DNA of 64,000 bases from Limonium bicolor (Eukaryota > Streptophyta > Magnoliopsida > Caryophyllales > Plumbaginaceae). Shown piece after piece: positions 20,196 through 32,828 of the stretch (the first letter of the stretch is position 1; every line of letters starts with the position of its first letter). The notes beneath the pieces were generated by a model, which was not told where the DNA came from, did no database searches, and saw nothing but the letters and a program-made list of their open reading frames with translations. Location: NCBI GenBank assembly GCA_023374045.1, contig CM041777.1, forward strand, positions 477,811,594 through 477,875,593, written 5' to 3'. Both the position numbers and the translations under genes were made by a program.

Positions 20196-21216
20196 CTAAT
20201 ATGCTCCATAGGATGTGACTCCTACAACTCTGAAGGGGCTGACTAATGTGATTTCAACTTTCAAGAAAAAGACACAGCCTAGAATTGAAAACAACACCAG
20301 ATCCCCTACTTTAAACTCTCTCTTCTGGATCATTCGATCATGAATCTTTTTTGTGCGCTCCATATAAATCCTAGAGATGTCATAAGCTTGTTCCCTAAGC
20401 TCTTCTAATTCAGACAGTTGAAACTTCCTTTTCTCTCTAGCGGCTTGCAAGTCAAAATTCAGGGCTTTCAATGGCCAATATTCCTTATGTTCTAATTCCA
20501 CTGGGAGATGGTAGGCCCGTACACAAGCTTGAATGGAGACATCCCCATAGGAGTCTTAAATGCAGTCTGGTATGCCCACAGAGCGTCATCCAGCTTGACT
20601 GACCAATCCTTCCTTGATGCATTAACAGTCTTCTGCAAGATCCATTTAAGCTCACGATTGGTCACTTCTGCTTGATCATTAGTTTGGGGATGGTAAGGTA
20701 ATGCTACCTTGTGTGTCAACCCATATTTAGTCATTAAGGAATCGAAAGCTCAGTTGCAGAAGTGAGAGCCACCATCACTGATGATCGCTCTGGGCACCCC
20801 AAATCTGGTGAATATGTGCTTTTTCAGAAGCTTCACCACTGTCTTAGCATCAGCGGTGTGGCAGGGAATAGCTTCAACCCACTTTGAGACATAGTCCACA
20901 ACGACTAAGATATACTGATTTCCATGGAATGAAGGGAAGGGGCCCATGAAATCCATGCCCCAAACATCAAAAAGTTCTACCTCCAAATACCTTGCTGAGG
21001 CATCTCATGTCTTCTAGAGACATTTCCCATCCTCTGACAGCTATCACAGTGAGAACAGAAATGGTGGACATCCTTATGTAGAGTGGGCCAAAAGAATCCA
21101 CACTCTAACACCTTTGCAGCTGTTCTAGTAGAACCATGATGGCCACCCGCCTCTCTAGCATGACAGAATTCTATAACACTCTGAATCTCCTCATCTGGAA
21201 GGCATCTCCTAATCAA
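20196..21216 (-). pseudogene. element B integrase
   Basis: The zinc-binding HHCC part (HAREAGGHHGSTRTAAKV ... CSHCDSCQRMG) is at 21,020-21,180. The catalytic core has D in [12 protein letters not shown] (about 20,950), D in [12 protein letters not shown] (about 20,760) and E in [12 protein letters not shown] (about 20,670), all kept. A stop follows FCN at about 20,750. The C-terminal part, with [20 protein letters not shown] and KVGDLVLF (20,196-20,501), is in another frame and is typical of Athila. It would insert cDNA into the genome. Confidence 0.88.
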
Positions 21217-21232
21217 ACCATCAGCACAAATC

Positions 21233-21808
21233 CTAAACAGATAGGGATCCTCCCAGATATAGTGGCGGGCCTATGAAGAATTTCTTCTTCTGATTGTAGC
21301 TGTAATCATGAGGAATTTGCCCAGAAGCAAGAAAGTTCACCAAATATACATACCATGGTTCCTTTACCTTTCCAATAGTGAATGTTGTCTCATTGGGAAA
21401 GAACTCATTGATTGGGACTCCATCATCAGGACTGTCTAGCCTAGACAGATGGTCAACAACTTCATTTTGCTTCCATTTCTTATCAACAACCTCCAAGTTA
21501 AACTCTTGGAGAAGCAAAATCCACCTCAGGAGTCTAGGCTTTAAATCATTCTTCAGGAAAGGATACTTAAGTGTCGTATGGTCTGTGTGAACAATGACCT
21601 TGCTTCCTAGAAAATACGGTCTGAACTTATCTAAAGCAAATACCACAGCAAGCAACTCCTTCTCTATAGTAGTGTAGTTCTTCTGTGCATCAATCAGAGT
21701 TTTGCTTGCATAGGTAATTACCCTTAATATCTTATCCTTCCTCTGAAATAACGCGGCGCCAACAGCATAATCGCTTGCATCTGTCATGATCTCATATGGT
21801 CTGACCAA
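21233..21808 (-). pseudogene. element B RNase H domain
   Basis: Clear Ty3/gypsy RNase H: EIMTDASDYAVGAALFQRKD (D), TTIEKELLAVVFALDKFRPY (E), VIVHTDHTTLKY (D), then WKQNEVVDHLSRL, where the usual ADxLSR alanine is Val. The frame is open for 191 codons, the longest intact piece of B pol. It overlaps the RT end in a different frame, so a shift lies near 21,790. It degrades template RNA during reverse transcription. Confidence 0.88.
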
Positions 21809-22740
21809 TCTGGTGGAACCACAATTGGAGCTGAACAGAGCTTATCCTTAATGGTATAAAAGGCTGTCAAACACTCATCAGTAAATTGGAACTTGACGTC
21901 TTTCTGAAGCAGGTCTGACAAGGGCTTAGCAATCTTCGAAAAGTCTTGAATGAATCTCCTGTAGAATCCTGCATGACCAAGGAAAGATCTGACATCCTTC
22001 ACTGTAGTCGGTGGGGGGAGCTTCTCTATCACCTCCACCTTAGCTTTATCCACCTGGATGCCCTCCTTTGAAACCTTGTGGCCTAGCATAATACCCTCTC
22101 GTACCATAAAATGGCACTTCTCCCAGTTTAGCACAAGGTTCGTCTCCTCGCATATTCCCAATACTGATCCAACAACTCCAGGCACACCTCAAAGCTCTGT
22201 CCATAGACTAAAAAGTCATCCATAAAAACTTCAATGCTCTTCTCAATGAAGTCATTGAAGATAGCCATCATGCACCTCTGGAACGTCACAGGAGCATTAC
22301 ATAGACCAAAAGGCATCCTCATGTATGCAAATGTCCCATATGGACAGGTGAAGGTCGTCTTCTTTTAATCCTCTAGAGCAATAGGGATCTGAAAGTAGCC
22401 GCCACTGTAGCCGTCAAGAAAACAGTAGAACTCCTGACCAGCTAACCGCTCAAGCATTTGATCGATGAATAGGAGTGGAAAGTGGTCCTTCTTTGTGGCA
22501 TTGTTGAGACGACGGTAGTCAATGCACATTCTCCATCCGGTCGTCTGCCTCTGGGAAACCATCTCACCCTTCTCATTAGGGACTACTACGATTCCCCCTT
22601 TCTTAGGTACAACTTAAATAGGAGAAAACACTGGCTGTCTAGATAGGGTAGATTATGCCAGCATCAAGAAGCTTCAGGACCTCAGCTTTGACCACCTCCT
22701 TCAAGTTGGGATTTAACCTTCTCTGGGGCTGCCTTACTGC
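21784..22740 (-). pseudogene. element B reverse transcriptase
   Basis: The order is GWRMCIDYRRLNNATKKDHF (about 22,500), FYCFLDGYSGGYFQIPIALED, MRMPFGLCNAPVTFQRCMMA (from 22,322), and the catalytic EVFMDDFLVYG (about 22,215), where F-M-D-D matches the Athila form of YxDD. The connection part, GYFRRF-like FYRRFIQDFSKIAKPLSDLL, is near 21,930. Shifts near 22,365 and 22,140 break it. Confidence 0.88.
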
Positions 22741-23920
22741 TTTGTAATCATCTTCCATATAAATATGTGAGTACAGAATCCCGGATTGATCCCTCTGATG
22801 TCAGCAACTGACCACCCCATGACACCTTTATGTCTTTTGAGCGCCTCCAAAAGTCTAGTTTCCTGTGAAATAGACAAAGATGCAGAGATAATAACAGGCA
22901 GGGTGCTACCCTCTTCAAGAAAAACATATTTAAGATGCGAAGGGAGAGATTTAAGCTCAAGGATAGGAGGCTTGTCTATTGAAGGGATGGGCCTCTGGAT
23001 ACGTCGATCCAGCTTCTCCACAGGAGGAGTGAATGAGTGAAAATATGGTCTCCCTTGATTAAGCTGCTGGACAACTGAGGCCATCTCAAAGCTTTCCTTG
23101 TCATCTTCAATTGATGGGCTCAACATCTGCTGTAAAATGTCAGAAGACTCACACAAGAAATAACGATCATCAGTACCTCTAGGGATATAGTCATCCTCTA
23201 GATCAGAAAAATCCTCAAATAAATCAACAGAAAATACCGCATGAGAAGAAGAGTTCTTCCGCATCATCTTATTAATATCAAAACTCAATTCTTCATCATA
23301 AAATTTTAAGGGTCTTTCCCTTATCAACATCTATAACAGTTTTAGTAGTGCGTAGGAAAGGTCTACCCAAAATTAAAGGTACCTCAACATCCTCATCCAT
23401 GTCAAGGATTACAAAGTCAGCTGGAAAAAAGAACTACCAACACCAACAACCACATTCTCTACTATACCTCGAGGTGTGATTGAAGATCTATCAGCTAACT
23501 GGAGATTGAAATGAATCAGGACAAGCTCACCCGCATGTAGCTTCTTGAACATCGTGTACGGCATCAAATTGATGCTCGCTTCTAGATCACAGAGGTCATA
23601 TCCACAGTCCATATCTCCAATTGAGCAAGGAATGATGGGCTGACCTGGATCACCACGCTTAGAAGGTAGCTTCTACAGGATCACTACTGAACAGGTTTCA
23701 ATCAGCTGGATGGTGTCCTTCTCCTTGTACTTCCTCTTATTTGAATCAAATCCTTAACAAATTTAGCATAGTTAGGCATTTGTTTGATTGCATCAATAAG
23801 AGGAATATTAATGGTGAGCTTACGAGAGACATCTAAAAAATTTCCAAACTGCTCATCAAGCTCTCGCTCTTTGAGATGGTTTGGAAAAGGAAGTTCTCTA
23901 GAAGATGTTTTTCCTTTCAT
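22734..23920 (-). pseudogene. element B protease and linker
   Basis: The reading CDLEASINLMPYTMFKKL (23,540-23,600) corresponds to the Athila-type D-L-G-A-S-I-N protease signature, with the essential Gly changed to Glu. NYAKFVKDLIQIRG-like sequence upstream (23,702-23,920) is the usual gag-protease link in Athila. The piece at 22,734-23,330 (198 codons) is the poorly conserved linker to RT, with LPSHLKYVFLEEGSTLPVII and the run GVMGWSVADIRGINPGFCTH that commonly precedes the RT core. Confidence 0.75.
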
Positions 23921-24430
23921 ATTTTTACAGTAGTAGTATGAGAATTGGAAGAAGTGGGAGCCTGGATCTCCTCATGAACTACCTCAGGAGGGGCAGGTTG
24001 CCCTGATGGTGCACCAGCGCTATTAGAAGGGGGCTCGGTCTCCTCATCAGTTTGGCTTTCTGCCACTTTATCAGTAATTAACTTCCTTCCACTCCTTAGG
24101 GCGACTGCTTAAACCTCTTCAGATTCTTCACAGTCTTCAAATATCACTGCCTCTGAGACCGACACTGCCTTCAACTGCTCCTTGGGATTGGGGTCTGTTT
24201 GGGAAGCAGTGATCCAGAATGTCTCTGTTGTAAGAGGAACTGAGTCAACTGACTCATCGTCCCCTGCATCTCTACCATGGCATTCTCCAACTTCTGATGA
24301 CCAGATTCCAGATTCTGATTGATCACGGTCTGCTGCTCTAAGACGTCATCAACTTTCTACCATCTCTTGGAGTTTGGCATTGTTGGAGCTCAATAATGGC
24401 TGCTGTAGTTGTGGATATTGTGGTCTGAAC

Positions 24431-24690
24431 TCACCATACTGAGGTCTCGAAAAACCAGGTGGTCCTCCTTGGGCGCCCGCTGATGTTGCATCTGATGCAA
24501 TTCAGCGCATTGTTTGGATTTCCATATCTCAGGTTTGGGTGCTGATTCTGTATCCAGGGGCTGCCTGTTGTACTGACAATTGCATGTGCTTCCTCGGTCT
24601 GCCTCATCTCAGCTACCATAGGCAGTCCTCACATTCGTGATTGTCCCCGCACTGCAGGAGAGCAGCGACATCACTAGAACCAGTAGACAC
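24431..24690 (-). pseudogene. element B gag C-terminal remnant with zinc knuckle
   Basis: The reading LLQCGDNHECEDCLW (about 24,605-24,650) resembles the CGxxH...C knuckle of Athila Gag, and QNQHPNLRYGNPNNAL (about 24,500-24,550) matches its usual C-terminal NHPNLRYGNxxN stretch. Upstream gag is missing: beyond about 24,700 the sequence changes to the inverted LTR arm. From 23,920 to 24,430 I see only degraded Gln/Thr/Pro-rich linker. Confidence 0.65.
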
Positions 24691-24754
24691 CTTCTTAACA
24701 GTCTGTACAATGTCTGTCCCAGGGTAAGCTGCTCAAGCATCTTAAGCCTCGTGC

Positions 24755-25807
24755 TCCAAAACAAGGTGTCTGAACAATGATGTTCGGATCAATGTTCGGA
24801 CGCAGCGCATTTGACAGCAGAAAGTGCTGCGTTTTGTAGAAAAGAAGAGAGAGAAAAGGTTATAAGTAACCTAATCAGTAAGGAAAAAGAGGCACACCAT
24901 TCTTCTGACAAACAAAGCTCTTCAACGACGATCGAAGCTCTCAAATTCTTCATCATCAGCACCATTATCCTCAATTCCATTCATCACACAAATCATCATT
25001 GCAGTCGAGGAGAATCGTCAGAAGTGAGTCCACATTTATCTTCAACCTGGCGTCAACATATCTTCAAATCTAGAGGAGTTTATTTCTTTCTCTTGATGAA
25101 TTATCTTCCCATTGTATTTACTTGTTTCGTTGATATGTCTGGCTAGTGAGGATTGCTCTGGGGAGGGCTATTCATAATGGATACGAACTAGCTAGTATTT
25201 CTACAATTTGAATATGAGATCTTTCCGGATTGTTTCTAGATTAATGTTATCATTCATCTTCTCTATTAATTTCGTGAGTTTATAGAGTTTTTTTGTGAAT
25301 CTTGTTATGATCAGGTCAAGTGATTAACAAGAAGTTCGAATTAATCTGAAGATTTGTGGAAAAATAAGTCGGATAAATAATTTTTCCCTGCAAATGCTAA
25401 TAATTCTTCGCACTAAATCCACCTATATGTGTTTTGTCTGTTTCTAGATTAGAACCGGCATGTTCTGATAGGTGGGCTCTTCTTTTAACTAGGATTTAGG
25501 ATCGAAGAGAGTTTAAGAATTGGCCAATCGTTTCTTATAGTAAAAGTATAGGTATTGCTAGATTATCCAGTAAAGAACAACCTAAACCCGGAGTTCCATT
25601 CATTTTATCATACCTATCATTTACTTTCATTAATTATTCATTTAAATTTTGATTTGCGTTTATTCAATTCAATCACAAAAACAATTCACACACCCCCTGA
25701 ATTTCCAGTTTTCTTAGGATTAGGCTTATTTCTTCAAGTCCCGTGGATTGATACCCGGTTGCTTCTGTGTACTGTACTATCGCAACCAGGATTTTTGTAA
25801 CCCGACA
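24755..25807 (+). repeat. inverted partial copy of LTR B
   Basis: It reads on the plus strand towards GTAACCCGACA at 25,807 and mirrors 14,524-15,575. The 5' part of the LTR is absent. The retained palindrome (near 24,775-24,800) has an extra ATGTTCGGAC unit compared with the left arm. Confidence 0.87.
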
Positions 25808-27340
25808 GGCTTTTGATTTAGCAGTTCGGGTCAATCGGTTTGGGTTCGGTTTGGTTCGGTTCGGGTTGATTTCAAATCGTTCAATATTTGGTTCGGGTTG
25901 GATCGGGTCGGTTGAATTCGGCTTGTTCGGGTTGAGTTCGGTTGTTGAAATTTTGGGTCGGTTTGGATCGGTTTGGATGATTTTCGTTTGGATGACTTTC
26001 GGTTAGGGTGACTTCAGGTCGGGTAACTTACGGTTCGGGTTAGCCTCTGGTTCATTCAGTTTTTTTCAGTTATGGGTCAAATTCGGGTCAATTATTTGGT
26101 TAAATTCGGTTGCTCTTACAGAATCCCGCAACTCAATCATCATGATATGCAAATTTGACTTCAATCAATCTCAACATGTAAAAATGTATATAAAAGATTA
26201 ATTTAATAATTATAATTTGCATCATGTTATACTTTAGCAACTAACTTTGAACTTATCATAATTATTGATGTAGCTTTAGATTATTTAATAGTTTCATTAT
26301 TTTGAGAGGGGTATAAATAAGGTGTTTGTGGATAATTATTTAAAATTGTATCAAAGTGTAGTAACTTGTATTTTCAATCTATTAATAGTTAGCGAATGGA
26401 ATTAGTTAAAAGTTTTGATGACTTTTTTTACGGTAGTTAAAAACTGTTAATGTTGAAGAACTATTCAGAAGCATGAGAATTTTGCTACATAGGTAAAAAC
26501 CTTCAAGTATATTAAACATTTATGCTAAATTGCTAACGAGGGAGAATTATTCACAAGATTGGATGAAGGCTTGAAAAATTCTAATTAATAAAAACACCTT
26601 CAATATATGAATAATTAATACAATAATGATATGAATTAGTGATAAATTTGAGTCTAAATATACAAATATTTTTGGTTCTTACCAATCTATCATTGATGAG
26701 TAACGCATTATCATTAATTCATTATTAGTTGTGCGATTAATGAAAATGCATGATAATTAATTACTTTAAAATTTTATAGTGCAAAATATTTATGGTATAT
26801 TTAAAATAATTTCTCGTGTATATAAGTTTATTAATACTTTTTTATAGGTACGCCACTTACTAAGTAATGATTAATTGTAAAAGTATTGTGGGGCATTGTT
26901 TAGTGTTATATGATACAAATGCTAAATACTGATTTGTATTTAAACTAGATATTGGGTATAAACATTATGTTTTATTCTCATTGTCTCCTAAAATTAATGA
27001 AATATGTTCTTTCGGGTCACATCGGATATATTAGTTCGGGTCACACTGGTTTCAGTTCGGGTTCGGTTCGGTTGGTTTAGGTTCGGGTCACTTCGGTTTT
27101 CGGGTCATCGTCGGGTTATGGGCGACTTCGGTTCGGTTGTTGATTTGGTTCGGATGACTTCGGTTCGGATGATTGTGGTAATTACTTTCGGTTTTACAAT
27201 AATACGGTTCGGTTTGGTCCGGGTCGGTTTATTTCGGATTTCGGGTCATTTTTCAAGTTATAGTTTTCGGTTAAGATTCGGATTCGGATCGGATTGGTTC
27301 GGTTTGGTTTTTCAGGTTCGGGTTACTTTTGCCAGGTCTA
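25808..27340. repeat. CCGAAC-rich repeat blocks, mirror copy
   Basis: Inverted copy of 12,990-14,523: GGTTCGGTT-rich blocks at about 25,808-26,115 and 27,000-27,340 around an A/T-rich core with no gene. Confidence 0.75.
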
Positions 27341-27449
27341 TTTTCTAGGTTTAATTTCATAGTTTTTAGTAGATCAATTTTCCCTGTTTGCAAGGTGTTG
27401 CCGACCAGTCGGTAACTGGTCGTAAGAGTTGAAAGATAGCCTAATCGTA

Positions 27450-29308
27450 ATGAATATCATTCCAAGATCTTGAATAATCTTATTAAATCTTTCTCCACTT
27501 AATGGCTTGGTAAAAATGCCTGCTAGTTGTTTTTTAATTGAGATGTATTTTAACCCAACTAGTTCCTTTTCTCAACAATCTTTAAGAAAATGATGTCTAA
27601 TATCAATGTGTTTAGTACGAGAATGATGTACTGGGTTTTTGGAGATAGATATTGCACTGGTATTATCACACATGATAGGTAGTGTACCTGTTTTGACGCC
27701 ATAGTCACTAATTTTCTGTTTGAGCCACAAAATTTGAGCACAGCAGCATGCTGCAACTATGTATTCTGATTCAACAGTTGAGATTAGCTACACTTTGATG
27801 TTTCTTTGATCCCCATGCGATCAAACACGATCCAACAAAGAATGTTGTCCCTGAAGTGCTTTTTCAATCAGTTATAGAACCACCATAGTCTGCATCTGAA
27901 TATCCTACAATATCACAATTAGTGAATTTTGGATAAAAGAGTCCAAGATTCATGGATCCTTTGAGATAATGTAGGATTCTTTTTACAGCTGAGAGGTGAC
28001 TTTCTCTTGGATCTGCTTGAAACCTGGCACATAGACAAACACTATACATAATGTCAGGTCTACTAGCAGTTAAATATAACAAATATCTAATCATTTCTCT
28101 GTACGATCGTTGGTCGACTGGTTGGTCACCAGTCGTGGTACCCATTTTTGTGCCAACTGCCATTGGTGTGTCAAAAGGATTACATGTCTCCATTCCAAAG
28201 CTTTTCAGTAAATCATTTACGTACTTTTGTTGAGATATGATTGTCCCTTCATCATCCTGTTTGACTTCAGTCCTAGAAAGAACTTCAATGCCCCTAGATC
28301 GCTCATTTCAAATTCTCTTTTCATCGATTCTTCGAACTTCTTGCAATACTTTTCAATAGAAGCTCCAAATATTATGACGTCAACATACACTTGCACTATC
28401 AGGAAGTACCTTTTATTGTTGTATACAAACAGGGTCTTAACAACTTTACCTCTTTTGAAACCATTTTCCAATAGATAGAAGGATAGCTGGTCATACCATG
28501 ATCTTGGAGCTTGTTTGAGCCCATAGAGAGTTTTGTCAAGCTGGAGTACCATGTCTTTTCCTTCATTTGTTTCAAAACCTGGAGGTTGTTCTACATATAC
28601 TTCCTCTTTGACATATCCATTGAGAAAAGCACTTTGAATGTCAAGTTGAAAGAGCTTGATTCGTTTATGTGCAGCAAATGCTATGAGTAGTCTAATAGAT
28701 TCCATTCTTGCCACGGGGGCAAATGTTTCTTGGAAATCTATCCCTTCTTGTTGACGATATCCTTGGGCCACCAAATGAGCTTTGTTTCTTATGACTTCTC
28801 CCATTTCATTCAGTTTGTTCCTAAAGACCCACTTTGTACCAAGTACTCCTTGATGTGTAGGATGAGGTACAAGATTCCAGACTTTGCATCATTCAAACTG
28901 GTTTAATTCTTCTTGCATTCCTTTAATCCAGTCTGAGTCTTGTAGGGCTTCCTTGATGTCTTGGGTTCAATAGGTGAAACTGTCGTGGAGAAGGCCAAAA
29001 GATCACGAGTTTGTGCTCTTGTTTGAATCCCTTTAGAGATATCAGAAATGATATTCTCTAGTGGATAATTCTTATTCAGGATTCGAGATTGATGGATAGG
29101 TGATGGTGATAAAGATTTTTCGACATCATTGTTTCCTTTGAAATCATGTGGTTGACCAGTCACTGACCTGTCGGACATGTGTTCTTTAGTCGATGACTCA
29201 TCTTTGTTGTTTTCTATGTGATCTTGCCTGGCGAGATCAAATCCAAAGGCTTCATCCTCTTCAAATTCTTTGAACTCATGATTTTTAGTTTTATCAAATA
29301 CCACATGT
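27450..29308 (-). pseudogene. copia-1 (mirror) integrase end, RT and RNase H
   Basis: This copy has better frames than arm 1. A 195-codon run (28,217-28,804) spans the RT core continuously, from AHLVAQGYRQQEGIDF through QLDKTLYGLKQAPRSWYDQL to the damaged YVDVIIFG. A 140-codon run (28,903-29,325) covers the integrase C-terminal part (VVFDKTKNHEFKEFEEDEAF). RNase H (27,864-28,193, GYSDADYGG) ends at the same stop after GGSITD as arm 1, and the 27,559-27,800 part is shifted. Shared lesions predate the duplication; the private ones came later. Confidence 0.87.
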
Positions 29309-30706
29309 TGATAAGTGTGAAACATATAGACTTTTAGGGTTTAAATACCTTATAACTTGCAACACTTTAGGCAATGTTTCCCACTTGCTATGTGAATTTT
29401 CTTGGATTTATGTTTTGATATGAACTGATATATTTTATGTATGAAATGCAGAAAAAGGACTTGGAATCACATAGTACACTTCACAAGCTTCACAACGTAA
29501 CAAACGGGGATCAAATCGGAGCTCAAACGAAGAATCTGGAGCCAGTCGAAGTTTGCAAAGAAAGTAGAAAAAAATACACACGTCCGGACCTGTGTCCGGA
29601 CGCAACACATGTCCGACCCTATAGGTCCGGACGCAAGTCCGGACACATGTCGATGAAGCATTTTACGCACAACGTCTACATGTCCGAACCAGCAGGTCCG
29701 GACGCTGGTTCGGATATGTCGGTAAAATCAGCAAACAGAGCTACATCGACATGGTATGAAAGGATACATTAATTTTATCCTTTCACACGCCTCTTCCACC
29801 GACTTACCCATCCTTTTTACCCCATTATCACTATAAATACACCTATAACCCTCCATTAATAGATATCTCATTCCACCCCAAAAACCATGTCAAACTCCAC
29901 AAAATCACCATCTCACTCCATTTTCATCCACAAAAACCACTACGTTATTATTCTGTCCAACCTCTGACCAACATATTACCAGTTAATATGTCAGGCTAAG
30001 AGGATATACTCTGGGTGAAGGTTAATTTATAGTCTGTTTAATTATGTATTATGTTCTTATCGGTTCAATTAAATACAGTTTGTTACGATTAAAGCTTATC
30101 TCTCGCTTTTTAATAAATTTCATGAATTATTAAAATGCTTTACTAAATCTATTTTGATCAGATCCGTGATAAATAGACAGGTTAATTAAGCTGTAAATCT
30201 GTAGAAAGCTTATTATGATTTAATAAGTTAGTATTTTCAGACGCAGATATAATTTCTCATACTTAATCCGTTTACATGTGTTTTGCTCGAATCTGGATTA
30301 GACCGAGCATGTTTTGGAAAACGAGTTCTTTTGAGTCTATGATTTAATCCTCAAGATAATAACAGGAATTTTGTCAAACTATTATAATAAAACGGTAGAC
30401 ATAGCGTAAAAGAGCAGACTATATAAACCTGAACCCAGAGTCCCGTTTAATTTACCTTTTACTCAGTTTATTTTATCTTTCCTTTTTATTTATAAAACGA
30501 GTCAATTAATCCCCCCCTTTTTGTGACACCGCTTAGGAATTAGATAATTCCCTTTAGTCCCACGGTTCTATATCCGGTCGCCTCCACTTTACTATACTAC
30601 TGCGACCGGGATTTTGTTTGCAACCCGTAAGGTATTTTGAGTTTTAATTTCTTTTTTATTTGTTTTATATACGTCAGTTCCAACCACTCACATTATCCTG
30701 TCTGCA
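29309..30706 (+). repeat. element A 5' LTR, mirror copy
   Basis: 1398 bp, TGATAAGTG...CTGTCTGCA. It contains the CpG palindrome cluster (29,580-29,718) and TATAAATA (29,832-29,839). Confidence 0.92.
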
Positions 30707-30709
30707 AAA

Positions 30710-30727
30710 TGGCGCCGTTGTCGGGGA
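30710..30727 (+). other. primer binding site, tRNA-Asp type (mirror)
   Basis: TGGCGCCGTTGTCGGGGA, one mismatch to the plant tRNA-Asp 3' end; arm 1 keeps the perfect form. Confidence 0.85.
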
Positions 30728-30769
30728 CTTGATTTATTCTAGTCCCTAAGCCCGGATAATTCACCTGTT

Positions 30770-31583
30770 ATATTATAATATTTTGTTTCTATAATATTCT
30801 GTTTTCTTTATTCTGTTAATATTTTATTTTAATATTTTGTTTGCTATATTGATTTTGTTTCATAATTCAGTCTTATTTTATTTTGTCATTTTCTTTTGCT
30901 ATTTATATGATTACTACTATTTTTGTCATTTAATATTCCAATATTTAATTACAGTCATTTATTTTCCAGTCATTTAAATTTCCATTGTCCTTTAAATTTT
31001 AGTCATTTAATTTTTGTCATTTAAATTCTGTCATTTAAATATTCTGCCATTTAAATTATGTCATTTAAATTTTAGTCAATTAAATTCCAGTTCTTTATTT
31101 AATTGTCATTTAAATTCTAGTTATTTATTTTCTAGTCATTTAAATTACTGTCATTTAAATTCCCTTTATTATTTAAATTCCAGCAATTTAATTCTGTCCT
31201 TTTTCTTTATTTTATTTTATTATTTTCATTTACTTAACTGCATTTATTTCTATTTCTCTTAAGTTTGTTTATTTTCGGTTTATTTACTTTTGTCATAAAA
31301 AAAACAAAAGAGAAGTTTTTTTATTAATTGTTTCTTTTTAGCTGTTTAAATTCCCCCTCCATATTTCTTTCTATTTCTATTTATTTTATCACATCACAAG
31401 TTTCTTTTGCTGTTTTGAGTGGTGAATGCCTATTACCAGGTCACACAACCTTCCGGACAGTATTAACAATCATACGGTTAGCTACATCCCTGAGATCGAG
31501 AGAACTTTTTGCGCACTTTAAGGCAGAAACGATCTCAACAAAACACAACCACCATGGTGATAGAATCTAACTAGGAAGCAGAC
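30770..31583 (+). repeat. T-rich leader with degenerate GTCATTTAAATTC motif
   Basis: Mirror of the arm 1 leader. Clear repeats of GTCATTTAAATTCTG-like units run from about 30,900 to 31,200. There is no gene before the gag start at 31,584. Confidence 0.8.
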
Positions 31584-32752
31584 ATGGCATCTTCACCAGC
31601 TTCAGTTTGTAACATCAACAGGCCATCTAATCAAGGACAACAGCCCGCCATCATCCTTCCCCACCTTACCCAATCCGAATACGATGAGTGGCAAAAGTTG
31701 AAGCCATATCATCAGATCCGATGCGTGAAGGAGTTAGGCATGTTCGATGGCTCTAGTCCTGACGAAGCTCTGTTGCATGTCACCAAGTTTCTGCAGCATG
31801 CCAACAGTTCTAACCGCGACAAACGCAGTACTCCAGTACGCGAGGCTGTCCTGTGTCCCTCACAGCCTGACCGGAAATGCGAGTAAATGGTACCACAGCC
31901 TTACACCAAGTACCATTGGTACTTGGGATGATTTGGCCACCAATTTCTACGACAAGTTCCTGCCCCCAAGCCGAATGTTAGAAATGATTACTGAGATCTA
32001 CAATTTCAAGCAGCCATGGTCAGAAAACATTTGTGAAACTTGGGACCGTTTCAAAGGACTGCTGCTGACGTGTCCTCACCATGGTCTCACAAAAGAACAA
32101 TTATCTCAATTGTTCTACAAAGGCTTAATCAATCAATGCAAAACGATGGTACTGTCTTCCTTAGGTGTCAACATTTTGAAAAAGCCAGTGAACAATTCCT
32201 GAATGGGATAGAATCCCTCTGTGAAGAAATCAGAGACTGGGCTACATGCGGATCAAGAGGCGGCACTCCAGGCTTATACCACGTAGGAGAAAGCGAAGCG
32301 ACAACAAATTTGAGGAACTGATGAGAAGCCACGAGCAACTCATGGAGAGCAATGCGCAGCAGGCGACAAAGGTAAGCACCCTGCAGAAAGTAGTTGAGCA
32401 GATGGCCATGAACTCCTACCCCCAACAAGAAAAGTCGATGACTTCCCGATCATCTACAACCCCTCTAGGTTACGCTCCTCTATCCTTATCATCTTCTGAT
32501 ATATCTTGTACACAGTGTGGCGGGCCACATGATTATGAACAATGCCCCCAATTACAAGAATTAAAAGTAGCAGAGGAAGCAAACTTTGTTAGCAACAATT
32601 TAGGGTACAGACAACCATGGCAGCACAACATGCACCCCAATTTTCAAGGAGGCCAAAGGCAGTATGAGCAACCGCCTTATGGCAATAATGCTTCTTCAAG
32701 CCGACCGACTCAACCTCCTTTAAATCCCGACTCTGGAATGTCCCAAATGTAG
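31584..32752 (+). pseudogene. element A Gag, mirror copy
   Basis: The start MASSPASVCNIN is at 31,584. Readable frames are 31,584-31,886, 31,747-32,202 and 32,246-32,752, the last holding the knuckle CTQCGGPHDYEQCPQL and the Gln/Asn/Pro-rich tail. Indels near 31,810, 32,060 and 32,300 are private to this arm, so neither copy is intact. Confidence 0.8.
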
Positions 32753-32828
32753 GAGATGTTTAAAGCAATGATGAGTAAGAGCGAGACATGCAAGATGAAG
32801 TCACAACCTTCGTAAAGACCAAAAAGCC

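Larger units (their letters stand above)
16047..24700 (-). mobile_element. element B: 5'-truncated Athila-like Ty3/gypsy element
   Basis: Sense order on the minus strand is gag C-terminus, protease, RT, RNase H, integrase, an env-like ORF3, 3' modules, PPT and 3' LTR. This matches Athila elements, which carry an extra ORF after pol. The 5' LTR, PBS and most of gag are absent: the element stops near 24,700, where the right arm of the inverted duplication begins. Stops and shifts occur in every domain. Confidence 0.87.
15575..24755. other. unique spacer between the duplication arms
   Basis: This roughly 9.2-kb stretch has no inverted copy. It holds the remaining half of LTR B and a 5'-truncated element B. 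At the right junction the B gag remnant (ending about 24,690) is joined to an inverted piece of LTR B. The junction coordinates are good to about 10 bp. Confidence 0.85.
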
